Origin: Lactobacillus melliventris
GTDB lineage: Bacteria; Bacillota; Bacilli; Lactobacillales; Lactobacillaceae
Direction of reading: 5' to 3'
Assembly: GCF_013346935.1 (NCBI RefSeq)
Contig: NZ_JAAEEB010000002.1
Span: forward strand, 1-64,000
DNA length: 64,000 nt
The translations under genes were made by a program, and so were the position numbers. The notes under the pieces were generated by a model that saw only the letters and a program-made list of their open reading frames with translations, did not search any database and was not told where the DNA came from. Of the stretch, positions 19,076-28,575 are shown one piece after another. Each line of letters opens with the position of its first letter. The first letter of the stretch is position 1.

Positions 19076-19939
19076 TTACTGCCACCAGAGTTTAATTAAA
19101 CCTTGTGTGCCCAAATCACCTAAGTGCTTTTCATCAACAAGTATCTCATATAACTTCTTAGCTTCTGCAGTAGCCGGCAAGTCAATTTTCATTTCTTTCG
19201 CAGTCTCTAAAGCAATGCGCAAGTCTTTCAAAAAATGCTTACTGAAAAAGCCTGGAGTATAGTCACCCTTTAAGACGCGCGGACCGTAGTTACTTAAACT
19301 CCAGTTAGCAGCACTACCAGCACCAACAGTTTTAAGGACGGCTTCAAGATCAAGACCGGCTTTTTTGGCATAAACCAGCATTTCTGTCATGCCAGTCATG
19401 GTGCCTGCAATCATGATCTGGTTAGCCATTTTAGTATTCTGTCCCGCACCAGCTGGTCCAAAATAATGAACTTGCTTTCCGAAATCCTTAAAAACAGGTT
19501 CCAAGTTTTGGTATGCGGACTCATCACCACCAACCATAATTGTCAGTGTACCGTTCTTTGCGCCCAGGTCACCGCCTGAAACGGGAGCATCGAGGACTTT
19601 TGCTCCTTGTTTTTCACCCGCGGCGAAAATCTTTTGCGCTAAAGCCGGCTTGGAAGTTGTCATGTCTACCAAATTTTTACCCTTAACTTCGGCCTGTAAA
19701 ATACCGTTATCGCCGAAATAAACTTGCTCAACATCAGTTGGAAAACCAACAATCGTGAAAATGGTATCAGTTTGTTCAACTATAGCTTTAGGATTTTCAC
19801 ACCAAGTAGCACCTTTTGCAACCAGATTATCAGTCTTACTCTTTGTCCTGTTATAGACCCACAGCTCGTGGCCAGCTTTTAATAAGTTAAGGCAAATTGC
19901 GTTACCCATTACGCCAGTGCCAATAAAACCTATTTTCAT
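19076..19939 (-). CDS. 3-hydroxyisobutyrate dehydrogenase-family NAD(P)-dependent oxidoreductase
   Basis: 287 residues from ATG 19939 (AGGGAG nine bases upstream; ATG 19948 overlaps the RBS). Beta-hydroxyacid dehydrogenase signatures in order: GFIGTGVMGNAI nucleotide fold, substrate loop DAPVSGGDLGA, catalytic Lys in GQNTKMANQ, and the C-terminal FFSKHFLKDL and KDLRIALE block. Likely acts on a small 3-hydroxyacid or tartronate semialdehyde; the substrate cannot be named. Single gene. Confidence 0.9.
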   Translation of the reverse strand: MKIGFIGTGVMGNAICLNLLKAGHELWVYNRTKSKTDNLVAKGATWCENPKAIVEQTDTIFTIVGFPTDVEQVYFGDNGILQAEVKGKNLVDMTTSKPALAQKIFAAGEKQGAKVLDAPVSGGDLGAKNGTLTIMVGGDESAYQNLEPVFKDFGKQVHYFGPAGAGQNTKMANQIMIAGTMTGMTEMLVYAKKAGLDLEAVLKTVGAGSAANWSLSNYGPRVLKGDYTPGFFSKHFLKDLRIALETAKEMKIDLPATAEAKKLYEILVDEKHLGDLGTQGLIKLWWQ

Positions 19940-20407
19940 AATCAACATCTCCCTTATTAAAACGTTTTCTGGACAATTTAATCATACCACTAACTTATCT
20001 TTAATAAGCAGGTATTTAGATTTTGATTAACAAATAGCTCTGCCTGTCCACCATATTCCGGCATCTCTAATAAAGTACAATTCTTGATGGCCCACTTGCA
20101 CTTAGATATGCACTCTGATTTATGCACAAAATGATATTTGATTATATTTTCCAATTGTCATTTTGATCCCCTAATCAATTTCAAACGTACCTAGTAATTA
20201 TAGTTTAAACGATGCCATATCATTTTTAACTAAAAAATTAGGTTACTATTTGACTTAACCTTAACTTTAAGTACTACAATTTTGATAATTATAAAATTTA
20301 TCCTGCTGAACATAGCAATTGCTATAATTGTCAGCTCGCTACCACAATAAAGTATTTTATAATTATTAATAAAGATTGAATAAATTAGTGCAGGGAGGCA
20401 CTTGAAA
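19940..20407. other. Intergenic region with promoter and a possible gene remnant
   Basis: 468 bp. An extended -10 promoter (TGC then TATAAT, 20320-20328) faces the DXS-like gene, whose RBS is GGGAGG at 20393-20398. On the minus strand, 19990-20154 is an open 54-codon frame starting with TTG (contains WAIKNCTLLEMPEYGG) that has no RBS or recognisable family and may be a relic. Nothing else recognised. Confidence 0.4.
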
Positions 20408-22153
20408 ATGAACAAACATGAAGATTTCTTATTAAACCACATTGCTGGACCCCAGGATCTTAAAAAATTAAGCATCCCTGAAATGGAAAAATTAGCCCAG
20501 GAAATCAGAACATTAATCTTAGAAAAAGATGCGGCTGAAGGAGGTCACCTTGGTCCCGACTTGGGGATTGTGGAGGCTACAATTGCTTATCATTACGTCT
20601 TTAATGCACCCGAAGACAAAATTATTTGGGACGTTTCGCACCAAACATATCCCCATAAAATGTTAACCGGACGGGCACAGGCCTGGCTTGATCCCGACCA
20701 CTATGAAGATGTCACTCCGTATTCTAATCCGGACGAAAGTCCTTATGATTACTATTCAATCGGCCATACTTCAACCTCTATTGCGCTAGCAACAGGTATG
20801 GCTAAGGCCCGCGATTTAATGGGCAAGCATGAAAATATCATGGCTTTAATTGGTGATGGTTCGATGACTGGCGGACTGGCCTTTGAAGGCTTAAACAATG
20901 CTGCAATTGAAAAACATAACTTGGTAGTTGTAGTTAATGATAATCAATGGTCAATTGATGAAAATGTTGGCGGCTTAGTGACAGCTCTAAAGAAATTACG
21001 TGATTCAAACGGTCAGACTGCCGAAAATCCGTTTACAGCTATGGGCTTTGATTACCGCTATGTCGCAGACGGTAATAACCTGACTGATATGATTGCCGCT
21101 TTTAAAGCAGTTAAAGATGTTGATCATCCCATTTTATTACACATTAATACGCTTAAGGGCAAGGGCTATGAGCCCGCAGTTTCTGATGAAGAGGCTCATC
21201 ACTGGGTATCACCCTTTAATTTACAAAATGATCAACCACTTGCTCCAGAAAGTCAGGAGCCTACCCCTAATTCAGTGGCGCTTGACGTGATTAAAGATGA
21301 GATTAAAGCAGGAAAAAGCGTCATGGCGATAGATGCAGCCATTCCGGGTGTCTTTGACCTGGAAGAGTTCAAAAAAGAATTTCCCGATCATTACACGGAC
21401 GTGGGCATTGCTGAACAAGAGTCTGTTGCTTTTGCCACGGGGTTTGCCAAAGAAGGTGGGATTCCAGTTCTAATGGAAAATTCTACTTTCTTACAGCGTG
21501 CTTTTGACCAACTGTCTCACGATACGGCTGCCAACGACCTGCCCGTTGTAATGCTAGTAGCTGGTGGCAGAATCTCTAATCAATCTAAGACGCACTTGGG
21601 AATCTTTGACCAAGTAATGATTTCTAACTTGCCTAACTGGATTTATCTGGCTCCTACTACACTAGAAGAAGAAAAAGCAATGATCAAGTGGGCTATTAGC
21701 CAAAGAAAACACCCCGTTGCTATTAAAATGCCGGCTAATGTGCCAGATTCAGACGAACAAACTGTAGCAACCAACTACTCAGAAATTAAATATCGGGTTA
21801 AACCAGGTAAAAATGTAGCAGTTTTGGCACTAGGAGATTTTTATCAATTAGGTAAAGACGTGGCAACTAAGTTAGGAGCTACCCTAGTTAATCCACTTTC
21901 TGCCAATATTTTAGATAAACGAGCCCTAGACCAGTTAGCAGCCAATCATCGAGTAATTGTTACTCTTGAAGATAACTCTATAGATGGTGGTTTTGGGCAA
22001 AAAGTGGCATCCTACCTTGGTAAAACCAAAGTTAAAGTACTTAATTACGGTCAAAAGCGCGTTTATACTGACCAAACTCCAGTTAAAGAAATTTACCAGC
22101 AAAATCATTTAACTACTGCTCAAATTGTGGCGGATGTACAGCAGCTTTTATAA
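20408..22153 (+). CDS. DXS-like thiamine-diphosphate enzyme (1-deoxy-D-xylulose-5-phosphate synthase family)
   Basis: 581 residues from ATG 20408 (GGGAGG nine bases upstream); bona fide DXS is about 620. Aligned by eye with DXS it keeps GHLGPDLGIVEATIA, the WDVSHQTYPHKMLTGR block, the ThDP/Mg motif GDGSMTGGLAFEGLN...NDN, and IAEQE for the catalytic Glu. It differs from the enterobacterial enzyme at some substrate residues: the ADGxTHxG stretch is ISNQSKTHLG, so the Asp is replaced. Lactobacilli of this group are known to make isoprenoids by the mevalonate route, so the product may serve thiamine or pyridoxal synthesis or be a different ketol. Single gene followed by an exported hydrolase 34 bases later. 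Confidence 0.82.
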   Translation: MNKHEDFLLNHIAGPQDLKKLSIPEMEKLAQEIRTLILEKDAAEGGHLGPDLGIVEATIAYHYVFNAPEDKIIWDVSHQTYPHKMLTGRAQAWLDPDHYEDVTPYSNPDESPYDYYSIGHTSTSIALATGMAKARDLMGKHENIMALIGDGSMTGGLAFEGLNNAAIEKHNLVVVVNDNQWSIDENVGGLVTALKKLRDSNGQTAENPFTAMGFDYRYVADGNNLTDMIAAFKAVKDVDHPILLHINTLKGKGYEPAVSDEEAHHWVSPFNLQNDQPLAPESQEPTPNSVALDVIKDEIKAGKSVMAIDAAIPGVFDLEEFKKEFPDHYTDVGIAEQESVAFATGFAKEGGIPVLMENSTFLQRAFDQLSHDTAANDLPVVMLVAGGRISNQSKTHLGIFDQVMISNLPNWIYLAPTTLEEEKAMIKWAISQRKHPVAIKMPANVPDSDEQTVATNYSEIKYRVKPGKNVAVLALGDFYQLGKDVATKLGATLVNPLSANILDKRALDQLAANHRVIVTLEDNSIDGGFGQKVASYLGKTKVKVLNYGQKRVYTDQTPVKEIYQQNHLTTAQIVADVQQLL

Positions 22154-22186
22154 TTGCAAACTATGGCTGCAAGGAGTTGATTAATA

Positions 22187-23053
22187 ATGACCAGAAAACG
22201 TAAGGCCATCCTTTTTAGTACATTAATAACAGTCATACTGCTATTAGGAATTTACTTTTTAAAAAATAATTACCAAAAAGAAAATGGTGCCAGCATTCGC
22301 ATCGATACGCCAACACTTTTTGTACATGGCTGGGGCAGCAGTTACCACGCCGAAGAAAGTATGGTGGCTTATGCCCAAAAACAGCATGCTACTAATTCTG
22401 TCATACGCGCCGATGTTAGTCCTGCCGGTAAAGTCACTTTACTAGGGACAATTAAAATACGGGCCAAGAACCCGATAGTTGAAGTTAATCTTCAAAATAA
22501 TAAGAGCATTTTTGCTGGAACGAATAATCAAATTGCTGCCATGAACAAAAGCAGCAATTATATTAAAGACGTAATTAATGCACTGCAAAAAAGGTATCGT
22601 TTTAATCGCATCAATTTAGTAGGACATTCAATGGGTAATTTACAAATTGCCTATTACTTGCGCAATAATGCCACTAATGCGCACATGCCTCAACTAAATA
22701 AACAGGTTTCGATTGCTGGTCATTATAATGGCTATGTTGGGGAACAAGGAGCACCAAATAAAACTGTCTTAAATCGCGCTGGCAAACCGCAAAAAATGAG
22801 TGCAGGCTACCGCGGACTTATAAGTTTGAGAAAAAAATTTCCTCAAAAAGCTGCAGTTTTAAATATCTATGGTGATATGGGGTCTGGCAGTGATGGTGAT
22901 GTCACCGTTAACTCTGCCCGTTCTTACCGTTACTTAGTCAGTAAACGCGCCCGTTCATATCAAGAAAAAGAAATCAGAGGTCCTCGCGCCCAACATAGTA
23001 AATTACATGAAAACACACAAGTTGACCGTTTGCTAGTTAACTTTCTCTGGTAA
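22187..23053 (+). CDS. Membrane-anchored/exported alpha/beta hydrolase (DUF915 type)
   Basis: 288 residues. The N-terminal RKRKAILFSTLITVILLLG segment is a signal anchor, so the enzyme faces outward. Oxyanion-side motif PTLFVHGWGSS, nucleophile elbow GHSMGN (Ser about residue 148), probable Asp in SDGDVTV and His in AQHSKLH. DUF915 proteins resemble lipases and cell-surface hydrolases; substrate unknown. It shares strand with the DXS-like gene and may be cotranscribed; it ends six bases from the convergent MerR gene. Confidence 0.85.
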   Translation: MTRKRKAILFSTLITVILLLGIYFLKNNYQKENGASIRIDTPTLFVHGWGSSYHAEESMVAYAQKQHATNSVIRADVSPAGKVTLLGTIKIRAKNPIVEVNLQNNKSIFAGTNNQIAAMNKSSNYIKDVINALQKRYRFNRINLVGHSMGNLQIAYYLRNNATNAHMPQLNKQVSIAGHYNGYVGEQGAPNKTVLNRAGKPQKMSAGYRGLISLRKKFPQKAAVLNIYGDMGSGSDGDVTVNSARSYRYLVSKRARSYQEKEIRGPRAQHSKLHENTQVDRLLVNFLW

Positions 23054-23058
23054 TTAGC

Positions 23059-23412
23059 TTACTGTATTTTACCTTGATCGTATAAACTTATTTTGTTTTT
23101 TAACCGCGCAATGGTAACTTGAATATTTTGGTCTTGCTTTTCTAGCCTATGCAATTCTTTGACTAAAATTTGCCGTCTGGGTTTCTTAGTATCACTACCC
23201 TGCTGCATCAATTTAGTATATTCCAACAAATCATTTACCGGAATTTTCACCTGACGCATGCACTTAATAAAACTAATCCAAGTAAGATCTTTTTCTTCGT
23301 AGTTTCTGACGCCATGTTCCTTCTTTATCACAGGTATTAAGCCCATCTTTTCATAGTATCTCAGAGTTACAGGAGTCAAATCTACTCTTTCAGCCACTTC
23401 CGATATTTTCAT
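23059..23412 (-). CDS. MerR-family transcriptional regulator
   Basis: 117 residues. Winged-helix N-terminus KISEVAERVDLTPVTLRYYEKMGLI, second helix pair, then a short coiled-coil dimerisation region; no Cys cluster for metals, so it resembles the AdhR-like aldehyde/redox-stress subgroup. RBS GAGGAA. A perfect 18-bp palindrome stands in its own promoter, which suggests autoregulation. No reductase gene, the usual target, is adjacent; the nearest aldo/keto reductase is at 12555. Confidence 0.88.
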   Translation of the reverse strand: MKISEVAERVDLTPVTLRYYEKMGLIPVIKKEHGVRNYEEKDLTWISFIKCMRQVKIPVNDLLEYTKLMQQGSDTKKPRRQILVKELHRLEKQDQNIQVTIARLKNKISLYDQGKIQ

Positions 23413-23437
23413 TATTGTTCCTCTTTCTGATAGACCT

Positions 23438-23455
23438 AAACTTAGATCTAAGTTT
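23438..23455. promoter_or_regulatory. Palindromic operator of the MerR gene
   Basis: Perfect 18-bp palindrome AAACTTAGATCTAAGTTT, 25 bp upstream of the MerR start codon. MerR regulators bind such dyads in the promoter spacer. Confidence 0.7.
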
Positions 23456-23529
23456 AAGCATTAGCTAAAAAAATATATTAAGTTAAACACAGCGATTGTT
23501 CTTGCTTGTTTTATCTAATATTGATTGAA

Positions 23530-23565
23530 AAGTAACCTATAGTTAATAGTTATAGGTGCTTTTTA
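23530..23565 (+). terminator. Terminator-like hairpin without an obvious gene
   Basis: AAGTAACCTATA / TATAGGTGCTTTTTA with a nine-base loop, followed on the plus strand by a T-run. No plus-strand gene starts between 23456 and this point, so it may be a relic, an attenuator ahead of the LysR gene, or end a small RNA. Confidence 0.45.
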
Positions 23566-23706
23566 TCTTTCGATTTTACCGATTAGTTAAAATTTTAGTC
23601 ATACTACTTTTTTATGTAAAATACTTTTTAAACATGATCTTGTATAACTTGTTTGCATTAAAGGGAATTTTTAGCGGCAAAAACAATTTAGCAAGGAGAA
23701 GATAAT

Positions 23707-24585
23707 ATGGAACTAAGAGTTTTAAATTACTTTGTAGCCGTGGCCCAAGAAGGCAATATGACCCGTGCTGCCAGAAAGCTGCTTATCTCCCAGCCAGCTT
23801 TATCAAGACAAATTGCTGAACTGGAAGCTGAACTTGGCGTTAAATTGTTTAGCCGTAAGTCGCGGCATTTAGCTTTAACTCCAGCAGGTCATTATTTACT
23901 TGAACAGGCACAAGAAATTTTAGATTTAACTGCTAAAACCAAAAGAAACTTGACAAAAGCTTCTTTTATTAGTGGTGATTTAACCATCGCTGCGGGAGAA
24001 AGCCTCGGGATGCAGCGGGTCATGAATGTGGTCAGCGCAATTATTAAAGAGCATCCTTCTGTTAAAATTCACTTATTAAGTGGGGACTACAGTTATGCCG
24101 AACGCAAGTTAGACAACGGGACGGTTGACTTTGCAGTCATTATCGGGAACGTTCCTTTAGCTAATTACGCCTCTTTAACTTTACCCGAAAGAGATACTTG
24201 GGGAATTTTAATGCCTGCTAATGATCCTTTAGCGCAAAAAGCAGTGATCAAACCAGGAGATTTACAAGGACGCTCTTTATTAAATTCACAGCAAGCGCAA
24301 AAAATGCACCTTTTTCAAAACTGGCTAGGAAATTATTACGATTCAGTCAATTTTATTGGCAGTTATAATTTAAATTTTAACGGTACTTTGATGGTTAAGA
24401 ATCATGCCGCATTAATGCTTACTCTAGATAAATTAGCTGATACTTCGAAAAATTCGGGCATTACGTTTAGAAAATTGCAGCCAGAGCTGCAGCAAGCTAT
24501 CAGGGTAGTTTGGAAACGTGAAGTTAATTTATCACCAGTCGCAGAATTATTTTTAAAATTATTGCAGGAATCAATTTTTGAGTAA
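23707..24585 (+). CDS. LysR-family transcriptional regulator
   Basis: 292 residues. HTH: ELRVLNYFVAVAQEG with RKLLISQPALSRQIAEL; effector domain with SGDLTIAAGESLGMQRV. RBS AAGGAGA. The effector is unknown. The usual divergent target gene is not adjacent (MerR, 295 bp away, has its own operator), so the target may be distant. A perfect terminator follows. Confidence 0.92.
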   Translation: MELRVLNYFVAVAQEGNMTRAARKLLISQPALSRQIAELEAELGVKLFSRKSRHLALTPAGHYLLEQAQEILDLTAKTKRNLTKASFISGDLTIAAGESLGMQRVMNVVSAIIKEHPSVKIHLLSGDYSYAERKLDNGTVDFAVIIGNVPLANYASLTLPERDTWGILMPANDPLAQKAVIKPGDLQGRSLLNSQQAQKMHLFQNWLGNYYDSVNFIGSYNLNFNGTLMVKNHAALMLTLDKLADTSKNSGITFRKLQPELQQAIRVVWKREVNLSPVAELFLKLLQESIFE

Positions 24586-24626
24586 TAGGATTTAATGCAA
24601 TAAAAGAAAAAGAGTTTAAGAGACTT

Positions 24627-24661
24627 AAAAAGCCCTGTAGCCATAAGCTACAGGGCTTTTT
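24627..24661. terminator. Strong bidirectional terminator
   Basis: AAAAAGCCCTGTAGC, loop CATAA, GCTACAGGGCTTTTT. Perfect 15-bp stem between convergent genes. Confidence 0.95.
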
Positions 24662-24665
24662 AGTG

Positions 24666-25442
24666 TTAACTGCCAGTACTTTGGTATTTTTGTAAAAATA
24701 CCCGCCATAACTGATAAATTAGGATAAAAAAGAATACACAGGCGCCAGGAATTAGTAAAAGCCAGACCCACTCGTGCTTAACTGCAATTTTTTCTTGTGG
24801 AATTGAAGCAACCCAGCCGATTGGCAAGATAAAGGTCATAATTAGCCTTAAAGCCGACGAATAGATCGCTAAGGGGTATTTACTCATGTCAAAAAAGTCA
24901 AATGTTGTTTCTGCCAAGTTGGCTAAACCATTAGAAAGTAGTGCAACGATATTACCTAATACAGCTAGTCCTAAGAAGATGAGCGAAGTAAAAAGCGAGA
25001 TAAAAATAAACATGACCGTGATATACCACGGATTATGTAACTGCATATCCACAATTATCAACAACAAAAGCGCAACAATTAAATCGCCCCATGCGTCCTC
25101 ATCCACACGTTCATTAACAAGCTGAAATAAAGGATTGACTGGTTTAATTAAGATTGTATCTAAGCGCCCGTCATGAATATAATCAGAAATGTTGAGTGCA
25201 TTGATAAAAAAGCAGCGAAAAATAGCAAAAGCTAAAGTTGCCAAGGCATAAGTTAAAAGCAGCTGTGCAAAACTATAGCCTTTAATGCGGGGCACAATAT
25301 TAAAAATAAATCTTAAAGCGAGGATATTAAGCAAGTTTTGAATGATCATCCCTGCTAGTGCAAAATAAAAGTCCAAGTCATAAACAGCAAGTGATTTTAA
25401 ATTTACTTTTAAATAAGTGGCTAACAATTTTAAATATCTCAT
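24666..25442 (-). CDS. ABC-2 family transporter permease (second of a pair)
   Basis: 258 residues, about six membrane helices, with the DGRLDTILIKPVNPLFQ motif typical of the ABC-2 permeases that pair with a distinct partner permease and one ATPase. Separated by two bases from the partner at 25445. Together with 25445 and 26212 it forms an export complex in the cytoplasmic membrane; substrates of this subfamily are not well known. Confidence 0.85.
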   Translation of the reverse strand: MRYLKLLATYLKVNLKSLAVYDLDFYFALAGMIIQNLLNILALRFIFNIVPRIKGYSFAQLLLTYALATLAFAIFRCFFINALNISDYIHDGRLDTILIKPVNPLFQLVNERVDEDAWGDLIVALLLLIIVDMQLHNPWYITVMFIFISLFTSLIFLGLAVLGNIVALLSNGLANLAETTFDFFDMSKYPLAIYSSALRLIMTFILPIGWVASIPQEKIAVKHEWVWLLLIPGACVFFFILIYQLWRVFLQKYQSTGS

Positions 25443-25444
25443 TA

Positions 25445-26215
25445 TTACCCTCCTTGAATCACAGTTGAAACAACGGAGCGCTTAAACAAGAATTTAAAAA
25501 GCACGTTGAACAGGATAATGTAGAAAAGCTGGATCAAAACTACTTGAATAAATAAACTCCACGATGGCTTTTGCGCCAGCATTCCTACTGCACCAAATGA
25601 ATATTGAAATGGCAAATAAGCGGCCAACTTTTTGATCACTGCCGGATAAAAATTGGCCGGAAAAATATTGCCAGCTAATACCAATAGTATTGCTTCTTTA
25701 AAAGTGGAGATGCCCCAAATACTATAAGTGTAAAAAGAAAATGTCCCTAAAAGCAGTTCCAGCTCAAAATACAATAAATACGCCAAAGTGGTTGCTACTA
25801 AGACCATTAAAATTGTGCTCACTGCAATTTGAAAATTCAGAATCCATAAACAAACTAATAAATCCACTGTACCAATCACTGCAAATTTGACAACTGAATA
25901 GCCAATGCTTTCCCACAGTAGCTGCGTTGCAAATGCTACTGGTTTTAACAGGTCAAGTGCAATATCACCAGAACGAACTTTATCATTCACATCGTAGCTG
26001 GTTTTAGGAAAAAGCACGGTCAAAAGCTGCATTAATACCAAATAACTAATTGTTTGTTTAAATTCACCGTTTGGCTTGCCAGTTAGAACAGCTTGCCACA
26101 AAAAATACTGTACGGTAAGCGAAATTAAAGATGAAAACAGCCAGAAAATCAAAGCATATTTTGAGGCTAGACCTTTTTTTACTCCTATTTTAATGAGCAT
26201 TAGCCTATATTTCAT
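25445..26215 (-). CDS. ABC-2 family transporter permease (first of a pair)
   Basis: 256 residues, about six membrane helices; carries the VRSGDIALDLLKPV signature that parallels GRLDTILIKPV of the partner permease. Overlaps the ATPase gene by four bases (ATGA), so it is translationally coupled. Confidence 0.85.
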   Translation of the reverse strand: MKYRLMLIKIGVKKGLASKYALIFWLFSSLISLTVQYFLWQAVLTGKPNGEFKQTISYLVLMQLLTVLFPKTSYDVNDKVRSGDIALDLLKPVAFATQLLWESIGYSVVKFAVIGTVDLLVCLWILNFQIAVSTILMVLVATTLAYLLYFELELLLGTFSFYTYSIWGISTFKEAILLVLAGNIFPANFYPAVIKKLAAYLPFQYSFGAVGMLAQKPSWSLFIQVVLIQLFYIILFNVLFKFLFKRSVVSTVIQGG

Positions 26216-27159
26216 TGCTGCACCTCCTGCTGTTTGAGGTGCGCCAATAAATATGCCAATTTATTGCTCTTAACTTCAATATTGGCAACTGGGATGCGGG
26301 CAGTAATTGTACTTAACACTTCTTTCAGATTTTCTTGCTTAATGCCTGCAATCTGATATGAACCGTTTTCAAGCTGCACCATGTTGGGCCACTGCTTTAT
26401 TAAATCAGCGCTCAATTTATCCGCACTAGTAAAAGTGACTGTTGTGGGCACATCTAATTCTGCTAGTTGTAGACTACTTTGATCTAATACCAACTGACCT
26501 TTATTCAAAATTAAAATGCGTGAGCATACTTTGGCTACTTCATCGAGATCGTGCGAAGTGAAAATGATCGTTTTATCAGTTAATTGTTGTAAAAATTGCG
26601 TGATACTATTTTTTGTCAGAACGTCAAGTCCAATTGTGGGTTCATCTAAAATAAGCAGTTCAGGATCGTGAATAAGAGCTGCAATGAATTCAGCCTTCAT
26701 TCGTTGACCCAAACTAAGGGTGCGCACCGGTTGCGTTAAAAACTCGGTAGCCTGCAACATCCGCGCTAACTTTGTTACCCGTTTGGTAAAAATATCCTCC
26801 GGTACTTGATATATTTCACGGTTGAGTTTGAAGGTGTCTATTGCGGGCAAATCCCAGCGTAATTGGCTTCTTTGCCCGAATACTACTCCTATTTTAGCCG
26901 CATTTTTTTGTCTGTTATTAAGCGGATCTCTACCAAAAGTCTTGATACTGCCGCCATCAGGCTGCAAAATACCTAAAATCATTTTGATCAAGGTTGACTT
27001 GCCGGAACCATTTAACCCCACTAAGCCAACATGATCTCCTTGATGAATCTCTAGAGAAACATTTTTTACTGCGTCAAAAATGCGATATTCTTTGTGAAAC
27101 AGCTTAGCTGCTTTCACCTTACGATACCGTTTCGCCAGGTTCTTGGTTTCAATTATCAT
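26212..27159 (-). CDS. ABC transporter ATP-binding protein
   Basis: 315 residues. Walker A VGLNGSGKST, Q-loop region with VVFGQRSQLRWD, signature LSLGQRMKAE, Walker B ELLILDEPTIGLD, switch His in FTSHDLDEV. The ~80-residue C-terminal extension is typical of this ABC-2 ATPase group. First gene of a three-gene operon (ATPase, permease, permease) ending at the strong terminator at 24627. Confidence 0.92.
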   Translation of the reverse strand: MIIETKNLAKRYRKVKAAKLFHKEYRIFDAVKNVSLEIHQGDHVGLVGLNGSGKSTLIKMILGILQPDGGSIKTFGRDPLNNRQKNAAKIGVVFGQRSQLRWDLPAIDTFKLNREIYQVPEDIFTKRVTKLARMLQATEFLTQPVRTLSLGQRMKAEFIAALIHDPELLILDEPTIGLDVLTKNSITQFLQQLTDKTIIFTSHDLDEVAKVCSRILILNKGQLVLDQSSLQLAELDVPTTVTFTSADKLSADLIKQWPNMVQLENGSYQIAGIKQENLKEVLSTITARIPVANIEVKSNKLAYLLAHLKQQEVQQ

Positions 27160-27293
27160 TAATTATTCCCCAATACTTAATTCAGAGTGCAGATTTCTTC
27201 CCCAATATAGAAACCAACACTCACCTTGAACCGGCGTTTCCAAATCATAGCGCCATTATAGCGCTTAATTCTTATTTTTCCAAACTCTTGCAG

Positions 27294-28187
27294 TTACTTT
27301 GAAAATAAAGCTAAGATAAAAATAGCCACAATTACCAAGATATCTGCAAATTTCATCTTCTCTTTGAGGAAAATATCGCCAAAGATGACGCTGTATAAAG
27401 AGGTCATGTTTAAAAAGATCCAGGCAATGCTTGAGTTGGGTGAAGACGTTGCCAAAGTATAAGTTACTTGCGCTAAAAGAGTCAAAACCGCCCGGGAGCC
27501 ATAAATCAGGTAAACCTTACCTTTAAGATTTTCAGCGCTGATTTTAAGAGTTCTGTTTTTATAAATAAAAGTAATTAAGGTAATTAAACAGCGCACATAA
27601 ATTGTCATGATAGTAAAAAAGACCAGATCAATCGGTTTGATTAGGCCTTTAGTTAATACCGGTGAAAGTGCAGCTTGAATAATCAATAAGGGCGCAATCA
27701 CAGCGAAGGTGGTCAATAAAGTTTTTAAATTTAAATTATTGTGGCGCTGCTCGAAAACAATATAAATAACCACGATTACAGTGGAAATAATAGAAACTAA
27801 ATATGAAGATTTGCTAAAGTAACCCATTGTCAGCAAGATGGCCCAAGGAATAAAAAGATCGGTCACCTTGCTCAAAAGCACAGACTGCATAATTGAAACT
27901 TTTTTGAACACATAGCTGTAACCATAGGCAACTATCTGCGCCAAAAAAGCATATAAAAGGACTTTAATAAGATAGTTGTTGGTTATTCTGGGACTAGGAA
28001 AATTGTGCAAGACGTAAATTAGAAAGAAAGTTACTAAAACCGAACTACAAATATTATTTAAAAAGTTCACATCAATTGAACTTTGCTTCCGATACCCCAT
28101 TTGGTAACGGTCAATAACTGATATTATTCCTCTAGAAAATGAAGAAATAGTGGCAAAAATAATCAACCAAATATTACTGATAATCAT
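27294..28187 (-). CDS. Ten-helix membrane transporter, EamA/DMT-like
   Basis: 297 residues from ATG 28187 (GGAGGAACC directly upstream; the longer frame to 28205 includes the RBS). About ten hydrophobic helices in two halves, with a LNMTSLYSVIFGDIFLKEKM segment near the end resembling the conserved ninth helix of EamA/DMT permeases. A metabolite exporter or importer is expected; the substrate is unknown. Transcribed alone. Confidence 0.75.
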   Translation of the reverse strand: MIISNIWLIIFATISSFSRGIISVIDRYQMGYRKQSSIDVNFLNNICSSVLVTFFLIYVLHNFPSPRITNNYLIKVLLYAFLAQIVAYGYSYVFKKVSIMQSVLLSKVTDLFIPWAILLTMGYFSKSSYLVSIISTVIVVIYIVFEQRHNNLNLKTLLTTFAVIAPLLIIQAALSPVLTKGLIKPIDLVFFTIMTIYVRCLITLITFIYKNRTLKISAENLKGKVYLIYGSRAVLTLLAQVTYTLATSSPNSSIAWIFLNMTSLYSVIFGDIFLKEKMKFADILVIVAIFILALFSK

Positions 28188-28575
28188 GGTTCCTCCATAT
28201 AACAAACATAGTCTAAAACTATTACTAATATTTTGGTCTTTGCAGCCACAATAAAAAAGTCAGAGAAATAGTTATTACCAGTAACTATGAGTAATTCCGT
28301 TACTAAAATCCAGCCATTGGACATACAAAGTTTAAATGTATTCAAATGATATCCACTAAGGATTAATCATAAAAATACAGTATTTGTCTTAAATAGTATT
28401 TTATTATACATCAAGTTTAAATTTCAAAAAAGACTATAAAAAAGCTTTTTTATTGACAAAATTTCAGTACAGAGCTAGATTATAAAGTGTAAGCGGATAC
28501 TTTTTTATTCTTTTTTAAAGATATAAATAATCATTATTATGAATTAGTTTAAAAAATATTGAAAGGAGGTGTAAT
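28188..28575 (+). promoter_or_regulatory. Promoter region of a 50-residue peptide gene
   Basis: 388 bp gap. A promoter with TTGACA (28453-28458), a 17-bp spacer and TAGATT (28476-28481) faces right. TGTAAGCGGATACT at 28488-28501 matches the cre consensus at 12 of 14 positions just downstream. A TATAAA at 28481 would need a 22-bp spacer. The rest is AT-rich with nothing recognised. Confidence 0.55.
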
